DNA of 64,000 nt from Cantharellus purpuraceus (Eukaryota; Basidiomycota; Agaricomycetes; Cantharellales; Hydnaceae), in contig JALBUN010000017.1 in the NCBI GenBank assembly GCA_025174535.1, positions 62,001 through 126,000 of the forward strand, in the 5' to 3' direction. Positions 39,564 to 50,781 of this stretch are shown in pieces; the stretch's first letter is position 1, and each line of letters starts with the position of its first letter. Position numbers and translations under genes: made by a program. The notes under the pieces were generated by a model. That model was given only the letters and a program-made list of their open reading frames with translations. It did no database searches and was not told the DNA's origin.

Positions 39564-41112
39564 ATGCCTCAGTTCACTACCAACTTTGAAGAGTTTGACG
39601 CGCCCTGTTACGCGTTTGACGCGCCTAGTAGTTCGACAAACTTTGATTATCCAACATGGCCCTCGTATGCCATCCCCCCCGACGCGGCCCCTTCAACTTC
39701 CATGGCCGGTCAAGATGGCAGTTGCGTGAACTCCAATGACTACCTCTTCTCCCAACCGCACCAACTGGAACCGTTTGACTTCTCAAGTGAGTCAAAACCC
39801 TAGTACAGTGTCTAATATGAACAGCCTCCTCATCTTCTGTATACAGCGTTCCCACAGCCATCTGACGTGTCGCAAGAGTCATTATATTCTACTTGCTCAA
39901 ACCCTCAGTGTCCACAATGTCTGGCAACAACATGGGCAGGCGCAGGAGTGCCAATGGAGGCCGTGGCGGGTGAAGGGTCGGAAAGTTTAAACCAACAACT
40001 AAACCCAAATCAGCTCATGGCTACGCCCTTCCTCCCGCAAGTTCCACTGACTACTCCCTCGGTTTCCCTGTCGAACATTCCTACTTCCGATACAGGGCTA
40101 GGGAGTAGCGTGATACCCATGGACCCCTACTGGGAGGGAGGCCTTGCACATCCACAACCCTCCGAGGAGAATGAGTACAAGTGAGCCACCCCTCGTGTGT
40201 TTACACATTCGGCCATGCTGACGTTGGGAAGTGCAAGTGATACGTATCTATTCGAAGATTACTCGAGTCACCTCTCTGCGCTACCCATGCAACTCGGGTA
40301 TTTAGCAGGGCAGATGGCTGTTGTAAACCAGGGAGGTGATACGGCTGGCATCTTCGCTGGGGTTCTGAACCAGTGAGTGCATTGTATAATCATGGACGCA
40401 AGTTTGACGGATCGGGTTTGACAGACCATACGGAGCTGACCCCAGCGGCGATAACAACGATAGTCACGACAGTGACACAACGTGGCAGTCCATATCTGTG
40501 CCACATGCCGGTACAGTTGCTTTAGAGCAGCTGGATGGATCATCCGCGGGCAATCCCAAATCCCGCCCGACGACTGCGGTATGGACTACAACACCGTCGC
40601 ATTCCATCCTGCCGCCTTCAATCCCGGCGCCTTCTACTCCACGTTTTAGCACGCCGTTAGATATCATCCTAACCGCAGACCACGAATGTAGCTATGTCGG
40701 TCCTGATGGCAAGGCATGCCGGCGGAGTCTGGCATCGGGGAGCAGCAGGAATGCGGCAAGACACTGGCTCACCTGCCACGCAATGAAGGAGCTCATCCGT
40801 ATCCGAGCAAAAAAACTGGCCATGTCACAAGCAACGATCATCAATTCCACAGCAAGGAAATTGGCTGCGGAACGATATCTGGGCATTTGTCCACGGGAGA
40901 CATGCGTGGACAAAGGAAGAGGCAAAGCCGAGTTCGCGCGCGAAGACAGCCTGATTCGCCACATGGAAAACCCGAAGAGACACAAGGGGATTGCCATGTC
41001 AAGACGCGAAGCGAGCAGATGGGTTCATGGGAACATGGAGGTCCTCAGGAACTCGGACGAGTTCGGGAGTGGATACGAGGAGGCTGTTTCGAGGATATGG
41101 CACGGATGCTGA
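39564..41112 (+). CDS. C2H2-like zinc-finger protein, copy B
   Basis: Four exons: 39564-39786, 39847-40180, 40238-40372 and 40425-41112. They total 1,380 nt, giving 459 aa in one frame. Compared with copy A it has one instead of two units of the 40-residue PSYAIPPDAAPSTSM repeat in exon 1. Exon 2 runs a little longer, ending AHPQPSEENEY. Exon 3 lacks an 84-nt (28-codon) stretch that includes the His-rich PHDHHDHQ. All differences keep the frame. The zinc-finger exon (both Cys/His units and REDSLIRH) is identical in protein to copy A. The same intron phases and acceptors (GCAAG before exon 3) are used. It is probably a working paralogue with a different N-terminal region; its role as a DNA-binding regulator is inferred only. 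Confidence 0.78.
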
Positions 41113-41544
41113 GAGGACTGGAGAATTGATAATGGAGCTCTGGTGTTCTTGAGGGGGTTTATATGGTCTGGCAGAACAAGGGGAGGGGAGGACAAAGGGA
41201 TGTGAGTCACGTGATGAAGTGATGATCGGTCATGGCAGGTCGCCGCGAATCAATATAGTCGGCTTTGAAGTTTTTTTATAGAAAGACTTTCCATTCAACT
41301 GGCATCGCATGGTATGATTGTTGATTGGACGATCGTGGGTTATAGTATTTTGTTGGCCCAGGCGCTAGTTTATTGATGAACTTGAATGCAACGTGCTATA
41401 ATTGCTTACGTCTAGATGGCAAGTTCTATTGAAGGAGATCTCAGTCATCAGATCTCAGTCATCAGTCACAGAAGCATGGTGTACAACTCGGAGGAGACGC
41501 TGTGCCGCTCAGCATGTGTTGACAGTATCTTTAAATAAGTGTAA

Positions 41545-42060
41545 AAGGGCCACGATTCACGGACTCATATATAGTGTAGTGTACAGATAAATATCACAGA
41601 ATCACATTGCCTGGATCACAGGTATATCCTACGCGTCCACTCGACTCAGACTAACTAGCCACGACCGCCATCTCTCCCAAAACAAAAAAAAAGACAAATC
41701 CGCTTCAACCCCCAGACCTCAAAAGGCCTCACGCTAAGCGGACCAACCTATACAGTTTGTACTAATGTACGAGGCACACACATGCAAAAACAACAACCAA
41801 CAACCCAAGCGCCACAAAAAAAACACCCACCCCAACGACACCCCCTCTCTTGAGCTTTTCACGACACACACACAATGACACGGACGCGACGCACATACAC
41901 ACACACGCATGAAAAAGATAGCGGCGAGGGAAGAGATTGGGGGGAGGGGTGGGGGAAGAAAGGGATTTGGGGGGGGTTGAGGGAAAACTATTTGACTATT
42001 AACACGACGCGGAGAGTAATCCAACGCAAGTAAGAAAGAAAGAAAGAGAAAGAAAATTAT
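41545..42060. repeat. STN1-downstream flank, second copy (F2)
   Basis: Copy of 37341-37787 placed directly after copy B. It begins at the GGGCCACGATTC string and includes extra G-rich sequence near 41940. It ends near a GAAA-rich simple repeat (42025-42055). Confidence 0.82.
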
Positions 42061-42884
42061 TTATCAAAAGTGAATGGAGGGGTTGTTTGGATGGGATGAG
42101 AGAGTATAAATTCATGTGGGCGATTGAAGGGAAAAGGGCATTGTGAAGAGTGCAAGAGGTGCAAGAGGTGCAGAGGTGCAGAAGAGTTCAGAGTGGGGTG
42201 GTCCTGGCTGAGGCTGGCTGGGCTGATGATCATCGGGGTCTAACAAACAACACCAAAAAGAAAAGAAAAAGAAAAGGAAATAAGGGAGGTGGGATAACAT
42301 TGCGTTTTCCTGAAAAAACAGCGTGCCGTGCGGTGTGTATGTGCGGTCTCTCATCCATCAAATGCGAGGGTCGGCGGCCTGACGGGTGGACTGACGGTGA
42401 AGACAGACAGAGAGGACGAAAACACCCGCAGGACGGGACGAATTCACGCAAAACGGGCTTTTTCCCGGGGCCGGCCTTCAGAGGGGAGAGCACCACCGCC
42501 TGTCCAGGCATGAAAAAAAAAGTGTCAGCGAGGTAGTGAATAGGCGTGAGGCGAATGCACGTTCGGGTGATGGTAGTTATTATTCTGACTCTGACACCAC
42601 GGCAGGGGGGGAAGGGGGACATGGAAAGTTGAGGCTAGAGACAACAACGCACATATTTCCCACTAATTTTCCATCCGGGTTCCTCTCGATCCAAGCGTTC
42701 CGCAATCGACTCGTCCGGAAGACCCACCACCACATCCGACTACCACACACAAAAAAAAAAAATTTCAATCAACCATCATCAACCATCACACGCAACACAC
42801 CCCGCCATCAAACCAACCACCAAAAAGGTGTCAGTTGCGGGGGTGCGCAGCCCCATTCGATACAGCGTCTCCATCTCGGCCTAA
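42061..42884. other. No gene; low-complexity intervals
   Basis: Contains a short GTGCAAGAG-type tandem repeat near 42150, A/G-rich runs near 42255, and several A-tracts near 42512 and 42755. No supported coding region. Confidence 0.5.
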
Positions 42885-43024
42885 TGTAGAAGTGCTAGTA
42901 CGCTCTCTGCCATACATAGTGCATGCTTAGTATTAGTCAGGTCATGTATAGTTGCCCAAGGGCCACATACAAATAATGACATATAGTTTTCACTCCAACT
43001 ACCACTACAATAAGTTGCTCAACA
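42885..43024 (+). mobile_element. Putative 5' LTR (or its 3' part) of copia element
   Basis: The sequence directly before the primer-binding site ends in CA (CTCAACA), and a TG (TGTAGAAGTG) occurs 140 bp upstream. The 5' boundary is uncertain, because no second copy of this LTR is present in the window to compare. Confidence 0.4.
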
Positions 43025-43037
43025 GGTTATGGGCCCC
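43025..43037 (+). other. Retrotransposon primer-binding site (half tRNA-iMet type)
   Basis: GGTTATGGGCCCC follows the LTR end directly. It is nearly complementary to the anticodon arm of initiator tRNA-Met (GGGCTCATAACC, one mismatch). This is the internal half-tRNA priming used by Drosophila copia and other hemiviruses rather than priming by the tRNA 3' end. Confidence 0.65.
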
Positions 43038-43073
43038 ATTGCCACATAATTACAACAGAATTATTTACCTATA

Positions 43074-46000
43074 ATGACCACTATGCAACTCAACTATATC
43101 ATGACTACTGGGAATGGGTTCTTGATGTTCCCAAAACTCAACTCAACAAACTTCTACTCATGGAGGAACAATATGGAGACAGTGCTGTACGGGCTGAACC
43201 AAATGGTGATGGTTCAAGGTACAGTTCCCAGGCCAGAGCCAGCGGATGCGATGGCACCAAAAGTGGCTGAGATGGCAGCCATGGCTGCATGGGACCTCTG
43301 CACTGGAAGGGCATATATGGAAATTGCCCTGCACAATGAAGACAAGTGGAAGCAACCCATAATGGGTAATCATGATCCAGTGAAGGCCTGGAAAGCCTTG
43401 GAGGACACGTACGGAGCGAGCATGGATGGCATCCATGCAGTGCTGTTCACACAGATAACGACCATAAAGTACACGGCCGGGACGCTGATCCAGACACACC
43501 AGCTTAAGATGGAGGAGGTCCGGCAGAAGCTTGCAGCGGCTGGGCAGAGGGTACCTGATTCACAGTTCCTTTCATACTTCCTAAATTCCTTACCCACTGA
43601 GCTTGACCAATTCACTACTACAGTCAATCACACTATGGAAACTGTTGCAAGCGTCACACAGAGGCTCAGACAAATGGAGCTCTGCCATGAACTGCGTGAT
43701 GAAGACAGTACAGGATTACTAGCTAAAGGGAAAGGGAAAGCAGGGGGTGGAAAAGGTATGGATACAAAGAGAAAAGGGAAATGCCATAACTGTGGAGTAG
43801 CTGGACACTGGGCATGTGATTGCACGAAGCCAAAGAAGAATGATACAAATGCCAAAGCAGGCACACAAGTGCCAGTCGGACACATGTTTACAGTGCTGAA
43901 CAGAAAGGCAAGCGGAAGCGATGGCAATACCATGTACTACCTGGACTCAGGGGCATCAGGTCACTACACACCATGCCAAGAGGATCTCCAAGACTACGCA
44001 CCATTTAGTGTGCTGTGCCAAATCACCACCGCAGAGGGTCAGGCGCAGGCGATGGGATCCAGAACCATACACTATGCGATCCAGCTGAAGGATGGCGGTG
44101 AGGCATTTGGTGAGCTGCACAATGTGTCCTGGGTGCCTGACATCGTGGCAAGATTGCTGTCCATATGCCAGCTGACACAGAAGGGATATACTGTGGCATT
44201 CAATCAGTCAAGCTGCAAGCTGCGTGGACCGGGAGGAAACACTACTGAACAGACCAATGGGACTGCAAACCTGGCATTCACCGAGTCTGACAACTCCCAA
44301 CTAGCAAAGCGGCTGGATAGTGAGTGGCTACTGGCAGCCATGGCACCTGCTGAGATCACATGGATGGACCTACATCAAATGATGGGTCATCTAAATATGC
44401 AGGACTACAAGAAACTCACTGAAGGTGCCACCAAGAACGTCAGGATCACAAATGCTGCTGCTCCTATCCCCACACAGATGGATTGCCTAGCCTGCATAGA
44501 GGGGAAGCAGACACACTTACCATTCCCCCCTGGAAGGCACCGCATGGAGAGGCTACTCGACCTGGTTCATATGGACACTGTTGGTCCTATGGAAACTCAG
44601 TCATATGATGGAAAGTGGTATGCACTCACCTTAGTTGATGACAAATCCTGCATCTGCACAATGGAACTGATGGCCAGCCGTGACCAAGTGCTTGAGGTGT
44701 TCAAAGGTTGGAAGGCAAAGGTAGAGAATAGTTGTCAGTGCAAGATCCACACTGTCATGTGCGACAATGTGAAGGAGTTTGTGCAGGGAAGATTCAAGGC
44801 TTACCTTGATGCAGAGGGCATACAGCTGTACGCATCAGTCCCGCACTCACCACAAATGAATGGTGTTGCAGAGTGGATGAACTGGACAATTGTGGAGGGA
44901 GCACAGGCGATGCTGTTAGAGGCAAAGCTGCCTAAGCGCTACTGGACACTGGCTTTCAGAATGATGGCATACTTACAGAACAGGTCACTGACTCATGCCA
45001 ACGATGGGAAGACACCATATGAAGTTTTCTATGGTGAAGTGCCCAATATAGGTAACCTTTGACCATTTGGATGTCAAGTTAGTGTGCATGCTGCAAGGGA
45101 GAAGACACAGAAATTAGACTCACAATCATGGAGAGGCTATATGGTGGGCTATGAGCTGTGGGATGGTGGTTGTATGGGAATCACCTTTTCCCTATCAAAT
45201 TCCATTTATGCAGCACCAATGTGCTATTCTTTGCTTTTCCATTCCTAAATATCAGCATATATTTGATGCTTGTACCTGGAATGGACTTATTCAAATATTC
45301 TCTATTTTTCCATATTTTTCTGGGAATATTCCATGCAGAACTCGGCCCAGAATCATTTATTTCTGCTGTGCTACAGTTGTGGACCCATAGGCACCCACAA
45401 ACCTTCGCGCAGCCGGCTCTCCCCTTTTGGACCAGGCATTTGGCCTCAATTCAAGCTCAGATGTCTCTGATCAATAAATATTCTGTAACTTAACAACCAC
45501 AGCCTCTCAGGGCACTATTTTCCGTGGAGATCATCACATGACATGTGGCTATCCATGGCTGTCCAAACCAGTGCAGAAAACAGGGTGGACACCCTTCTTT
45601 TTGCCTGATCAGTGCCTAGCTCAGGGATCAGATCAGCTGATGGGTGATCAAATCAGGTGATTGCCTTGGAATATTCTACCCCTTTCCATAACATTCTAGC
45701 TGTTTCCTTCTATTATTAGATAGAACTTTCCAGAACCATTATTCAGCTCCTGATCAGTGTTAGTGCTGTGATCAGATCCTGTGATTGGCTTGGAATATTC
45801 TACCCCTTTCTTCCACCTTCCACAACCTTCCAGTAGCTTCCATCTATTAATAGGTAGAATATTCCAGAAGCATTAGTCAGCCCCTGTAAATACAATATAT
45901 AAGGAGGCCATTCTGCCTCTGAAAGAATAACATATCATCATATTCTACCCATCTTCTGCACACCAGTGTGACTAGAGTGACATACAGTGTCATCCTCTAT

Positions 46001-47929
46001 CTCAGTAACTGTTGATTACCAGTTCAAGGATCTTTTACAGTTGTGTAACTGTACTTGATTGCACTCGAAGTAGTGATATTCCTGCTTTGGGCGTGAGTGT
46101 AGTATCTGCCTCACGTGACTACGAATCTACAGGGTGAGATTGTCTGTCGATAGTCCTGCCATTAGTGCTCTTGTTTAAGTAACTAGTGTGTACTGCCTTT
46201 GCAGAGCATTAGAAGCTTGAACTCGTGTGAAGCAGTTGCTAGACTACTTCACACATTGCTGTTACCCGCTTCTGAGTGCCACTGGTTGGACGGTTGGATT
46301 CATCCACCTACTTCCTTTAGCCTCTAAGTGCATTCCCCTCTTTTTGGAATATCTGGACCCCTAAGCGTCCGTGAACTCTAGACTCTGGAAGTCTTATTCA
46401 TTTCTTGCTGCTAAGAAATGTATTACCTTTCTGCGTATAGTCTGCATTGACCAATACAAAGGATTGTAACCAAAGTACAAACGTTAAATTGTTTCTGGAG
46501 TTGTGCTGCAGCAGGGTTTGATATTCTTCTCAGCTGTTCATTCACGGAATTGTGGTGATTTAGAGTTTGCCCTAACACCATAATTTTGCGGGTTCCAAAA
46601 CAGTGGTTACCTGGTCCTGGAACCCAAATTGGGTAAGGTACACAGAGCATGCAACCTGATATTCCATGAAGCGTCCTTGGGACCAATAATCCCAGCACCA
46701 ATCATTGATGCACAGGAGCTGGCTACAAGCAGGGAACTAGATGAGGCATTGAGTCAGCTATCGGTGCTGGCTGCACAGACCCGGAGTGAAAAGCTTACCA
46801 TAAGAATTCTCATGCAACCCCAGCCAGCCACTGCAGCCAGTGCAGCAAATATGGACACGCTTGTGAGTACGGTACCAGATTACCCAGCTCATATGACATG
46901 ATCAGGCTGGATGCGTGAGCCACAGGCAGGCATCGCATTTGAGTTTGCGATGTCGGCGATGGCAGGAGAGCCGCTGACAGATAATGTCGAGTCAGCAAAT
47001 GTACCGTCACCAGATGACCCACTCACCATCAAGGAGGTGCTTGCAGGCCCAAACGCGCCATACTGGAATAAAGCACTAGACAAGGAGCATCAGAACCTTG
47101 TGAAGCATGGTGTTTATGAGTGGGCACATAGTGGAGACTCACCAGTAATGGATTCCAAGACTGTCTTGAGGACAAAGCATGACACCAAAGGCACGATCAT
47201 GGGATTCAAGGCAAGGTGTTGTGCATGAGGATTCACACAGATCCCTGGCCTTCATTTTGACCCTGTGCAGAGTTGTGATGGTAATGTGTTTTGAGATGCT
47301 GCGGATCATTCTAGCAGCAGTGGCAAGTCAGAACATGGCGATACAGCAGTTCAACATTACTTCCACTTACCTGCACTGCCCACTTTGTGAGACCGTCTAC
47401 ATGAAGCCCCCACCAGGTTTTGAACACCCAACAGACCCAATGCTAGTATGGCAGCTGTTGAAGCCATGGAATGGTTCAGGGAGGGCACTATTGGGAGGAG
47501 GAGAGGTCAGAATTTATGGCAAAGATTGGCTGGAAGAAACTCACTTCAGATCTGAGTGCATTCCAAAAGATGTGGGAGGATGGCTCATCTGCTGTTGCAG
47601 TCTTCTGGGTTGATAATGCAACTTGTGTGGGACCTAAGGACAAGCTCCTAGAGCTCGAACATCAGTTCTCTGAGAGGTATGGCATATCAAGCAAGGGGGA
47701 GCTTACCTGGATGCTGGGGATTGCTTTCAAACGCGATCATGTGAGCCAAACAATAGCGCTGTTGCAGATGTCATTTGTCAATGGTCTGCTGCACAGGTTC
47801 TTGCTTGAAGATGCCATGTCAATCACAACACTGTTTGCCCCAGGAATGTACCTGACAGCCAAGATGAGTCCACAAAGTGATGCTGAATGTGAGGAAATGG
47901 CACGTGTTGTCGGTTTGCTTATGGAATAG
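43074..47929 (+). pseudogene. Ty1/copia gag-pol, decayed and interrupted
   Basis: The long open part 43074-45062 gives gag, a zinc knuckle (CHNCGVAGHWACDC), the aspartic protease motif (YYLDSGASGHYT), the GAG-pre-integrase region (HQMMGHLNMQDY with CLACIEGKQ) and the integrase core (LVHMDTVGPM, HSPQMNGVAEW). A TGA at 45060-45062 breaks the frame just before PFGC. The frame resumes, then is split by the solo LTR at 45171-46602. It continues from 46603 with YLVLEPKLGKVHRACNLIFHE and into reverse transcriptase (LRIILAAVASQNMAIQQFN, VYMKPPPGFEHP, FWVDNAT). Catalytic acidic residues are lost: QFN replaces QFD, and WVDN replaces YVDD. RNase H and the 3' LTR are missing. Several Arg codons have become Trp, Gln or stop. 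The element is dead. Confidence 0.9.
45171..46602 (+). mobile_element. Solo LTR (family LTR-1), nested in copia
   Basis: The 1,432-bp LTR starts TGTATGGGAA and ends TTCCAAAACA, with imperfect inverted ends. It is flanked by a perfect 5-bp target duplication, GTGGT, at 45166-45170 and 46603-46607. Removing it and one GTGGT rejoins the copia pol frame (ELWDGG to YLVLEP). It has a TATA box (TATATAAGG, 45896-45904). No internal coding region lies between two copies, so it is a solo LTR left by LTR-LTR recombination, or a non-autonomous unit. Confidence 0.92.
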
Positions 47930-48169
47930 ATCCTATAAGCCTGCACGCAACGGTCCTAGCAAACAGACGGTGTGTAATGCAGTTGTTCAGCATGCCAAAG
48001 AACAATCGGGTCAAGGGGTAGGAGCAGCACTGAGTAACAGGAAAGTGGAATAGTGCTCTGTGGTTGGATGAGGATGGGAGCAAAAGGTCGGTCCAGATGG
48101 CTGATCATGCTCTGTGACTGGATGACAATGGGGAGCCTGGTTGGGAGGTATGCAAAAGCTGGTTTCAGA

Positions 48170-48608
48170 AAAAGCGACCTCTCGGTGGTGGAGGGAAATC
48201 TGATCGTCCTTTGAGTTCTTGGACCTCCACAAACAGGTCCAAGTAATCCTTGTACATCTTATCATAGTCTTCATGATAAGGTGTTGCAACATCATCTTCA
48301 ATGTTGCATATAAGTCATGGCCATGCAACTCTTAATGCTCTTTCCACTGAAGCAGTGGAAAGATATAGTTGGCCTCCATTTTGGGCCTCAATTAAGTGTG
48401 ACACATATGCGTTGCACTTGTTGCACCTGTGAGGGTGATGGATGGCAGTGCCACTGTGCCATCCACCAATTTTCCAGGTCATCTCATCTTGATGACCTCT
48501 GATCATATCTGCAGCACTCGTTGCTGGTGCTGCCACTGTGGAAGTTTGTTTAACTTCCATTGGATGCTCATCCTGAGCATCCATCATCTCCCTTCTGAGA
48601 GATGACAT
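48170..48608 (-). pseudogene. Unknown protein remnant (hairpin element, gene Y)
   Basis: From the ATG at 48608 (MSSLRREMMDAQDEHP) the frame reads ATSAADMIRGHQDEM, a CNKCNAYVSHL segment with a Cys pair, then an in-frame TGA after RVAWP. It continues in the same frame as LICNIEDDVATPYHEDYD, KMYKDYLDLFVEVQELKG and SDFPPPPRGRFF. The stop looks like a CGA-to-TGA change. At least six perfect hairpins (arms of 7-10 bp) lie within the coding part. I do not recognise a domain. Confidence 0.55.
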
Positions 48609-48744
48609 TTTGATGGAGGGGGGTTGTGGTGGTTTGAAGAAGCACTGCTAGCCTTTTATGGCTGAGCTCAAAAATTCTTTATTGAGAATTTGTTCATTGA
48701 CTATGTCACATGGGTGTGATGTGATTAATTATTGCTTACCTCTT

Positions 48745-49097
48745 TTGTGCTACTATGAGTAGCACAACGGTGAACTGCTCCCTATGGGAGCAGTTTTTTC
48801 TACCATTGAGCTGCCTGTTTTTATTGTAGCTCTATCCTTATCTAGGAACTACCATTAGTCAAGGTGGTTCCTCCTCCCCTCATTGAGCTACCATCATTGA
48901 TGGTAGCTCTTGTCGCATCCTGCTAGGAGCTACCTTTATTCTTGGTAGCTCCACTTCTCCCCCTTGAGCCCCATTAGATCTTTGGGGCTCCATCTCTCTG
49001 AGAACTACTGTCTATGAGGTAGTTCTCACACTCGAATCACTCCTCAAAGCTCTAAATAATTGTCTAGAGCTTCTAGGTCCTTACACAATGTGTAAGG
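48745..49097. repeat. Array of nine or more different perfect hairpins
   Basis: Stem-loops follow one another with little spacing. Examples: 48745-48767 (arm TTGTGCTACT, 3-nt loop), 48773-48795 (AACTGCTCCC, 3-nt loop), 48885-48909 (GAGCTACCATCA, 1-nt loop), 48926-48952 (GGAGCTACC), 48966-48990 (GAGCCCCA), 49000-49027 (GAGAACTAC), 49047-49072 (AAGCTCTA) and 49079-49097 (CCTTACACA, 1-nt loop). The arms differ in sequence, so this is not a tandem repeat. It sits between the two minus-strand gene remnants Y and X. Confidence 0.9.
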
Positions 49098-49305
49098 TTC
49101 CCAGGTGATGTCTCCTAATGTCCATAGAACCAAGTTCTTTATTGCTTATCTATCAATGAGCAATGATTTCATTGATGAGCCACTCCTGCTCGTTGTCATT
49201 CCCAAAATCATAAAATGAGGACTAGCCAACAATGGACAGACAGCATCACGGTGCCAAAGCATTAACAGAAGATGTTTGATGGGTAGAAGTGCCTTGAGCG
49301 GCTTG

Positions 49306-50757
49306 TCATGTGAGCCATTCAACTATTTCCTCCAATCTCTTGGTCTTGTCTTCAGTGGCCTTCCTATCTGCCTTCTCCTTTGCCGCCTGTTCTTCAGCAG
49401 CAATCCTGGCTGCCCTCTCCTTTTCCATCCTTTCATTAGCCTGTGTTATCACAGGTTCACATATGCCATTTGTACATCAGTTCTTGAATGCGCAACACAA
49501 ACACATAACTCACTGTTATTTCTGCAGTATCTTTTTCAGCCTTGAGACTGGCTATTACAACTTGCATTGCATTCCAGTTTTCCTAGTACTTTGAGTAAAC
49601 CTTTTGAGGAGTCTTTGGACCACTGTGTTTCACCTTGACAGCTCTCAATGGTTTGATGCTGAAATAGCCAACATCCGTTTTTGGGCCATGGTGAATGTCT
49701 TTACATGGTTCATGGCCTGGTTCCCACTTCCCAGCACAGTCCTTGACTATTTTCTGGGTCATGGAGTAGATGATGTCTGCAAACTTGTAGCTGCAATGGT
49801 GGTCGTGTACGGTTCAAGCCAATGCAGCCACTTGAGGCGCTGATATGTACTCCCTGTAAATTTTGAGTGTGCGGCAGACAGTGCTGTTAGCCCATTTGCC
49901 ATTCCTAACAAAGCGGTCAGTCCCATTGAGAGAAAACCATCTCATGTCTCCAGCCAATAGTGTTTTCTTCAAGGACAACTTGATGGACTGGATGCCAACT
50001 GGGTGACTAGCCCAAGCTGTTGATTTTGGATGGCCCTTTGCCTCATCTTGAACCTTGGCAACCAAGTCTAAGACGCTTGTTCGGAATCATGTCAGTATAC
50101 AATATTCTGATGTATAGGAGATATACATCAGGATTTCAATGATACATAAAGCCAGGGAGTTACAATTTGGATATCTTAAAAGATTTCGGATGTGTGAAAT
50201 TTTCATAAATATAAACATATATTCTATATTTTAATAAACTTTAAAAGATGAGATATTTGGTTGAGATGAACATAATCATTTACATGGATATAATAGGAAT
50301 GTCTGTATTAATATAATTGGTATTATATAGGGTATTTAGATATACAAATACCAGGTGGGGATTAAAGATAGTTCAAATTATGTTACAAGTATTGTATAAG
50401 AAAGAATCAATGATATTTGGATGTTCCTTCAAGAGAGTTGCCACCACTAAATGGGGAAAAAACAATTATTTTTGAGAATTATGCCAAAATATCACAATAT
50501 GTTTTAATCTAGTATATTGTGTAAAATTTGAGAATCATGTTGAAATATGAAAATAAGTTTGAATTGAAGTGTATTGTATAAAATTTGAGGAAAATAGGTT
50601 GTATATACATATTTGTTGTATTTCTGAACAAGCGTCTAAGTCTTGGGGCTTGCCTGCTAACTGGTCCTCTTCACTGGTGTCAACTATGCCAGCAATGCTT
50701 CTGTTGACAAGGATGATGGTCTTGCAAGGGGTTCTCCTGCTCGACATGTGATGTTCC
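49306..50757 (-). pseudogene. Unknown coiled-coil protein remnant (gene X)
   Basis: The minus-strand frame runs from an acceptor-like TGTGCAG at about 50758, with a possible ATG at 50747 (MSSRRTPCKTIILVN). It reads to QLAGKPQD, is split by the MITE at 50070-50637, and continues in frame as LVAKVQDEAKGHP and FSLNGTDRFVRNGKW. A TGA at 49814-49816 and a TAG at 49583-49585 interrupt it. A GT-AG intron between AEIT and ANERMEKERAARIAAEE leads into a charged coiled coil ending EEIVEWLT, with the stop at 49306-49308. The continuous frame across both stops, the intron and the MITE shows it was a real gene. The function is unknown. Confidence 0.6.
50070..50637. mobile_element. MITE-like element, copy 1
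   Basis: 568-bp AT-rich element without coding capacity. Terminal inverted repeats: AAGACGCTTGTTC at the left, and GAACAAGCGTCT at the right. It is flanked by AAGTCT at 50064-50069 and 50638-50643. Removing the element and one AAGTCT restores the minus-strand frame of gene X (KPQD then LVAK), which supports both the boundaries and a 6-bp target duplication. A second, almost identical copy lies at 62098 in the same orientation. Confidence 0.88.
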
Positions 50758-50781
50758 TGCACATAAAAAAACGAGGAATTC

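Larger units (their letters stand above)
37788..41530 (+). repeat. Segmental duplication, copy B
   Basis: Matches copy A (28675-32530). The upstream half is diverged, with many indels. The 3' kilobase appears identical to copy A, including non-coding DNA after the stop. Near 41440 a 14-bp string (ATCTCAGTCATCAG) is doubled relative to copy A. Confidence 0.9.

Noticed and set aside
40180..40372. Loss of the exon 3 acceptor in zinc-finger copy B
   Set aside because: The deletion relative to copy A removes a later AG, but the shared upstream acceptor GCAAG at 40237 keeps the frame, so the gene is intact.
48745..49097. CRISPR-like array
   Set aside because: The stems are all different, there is no constant repeat with spacers, and the host is a eukaryote.
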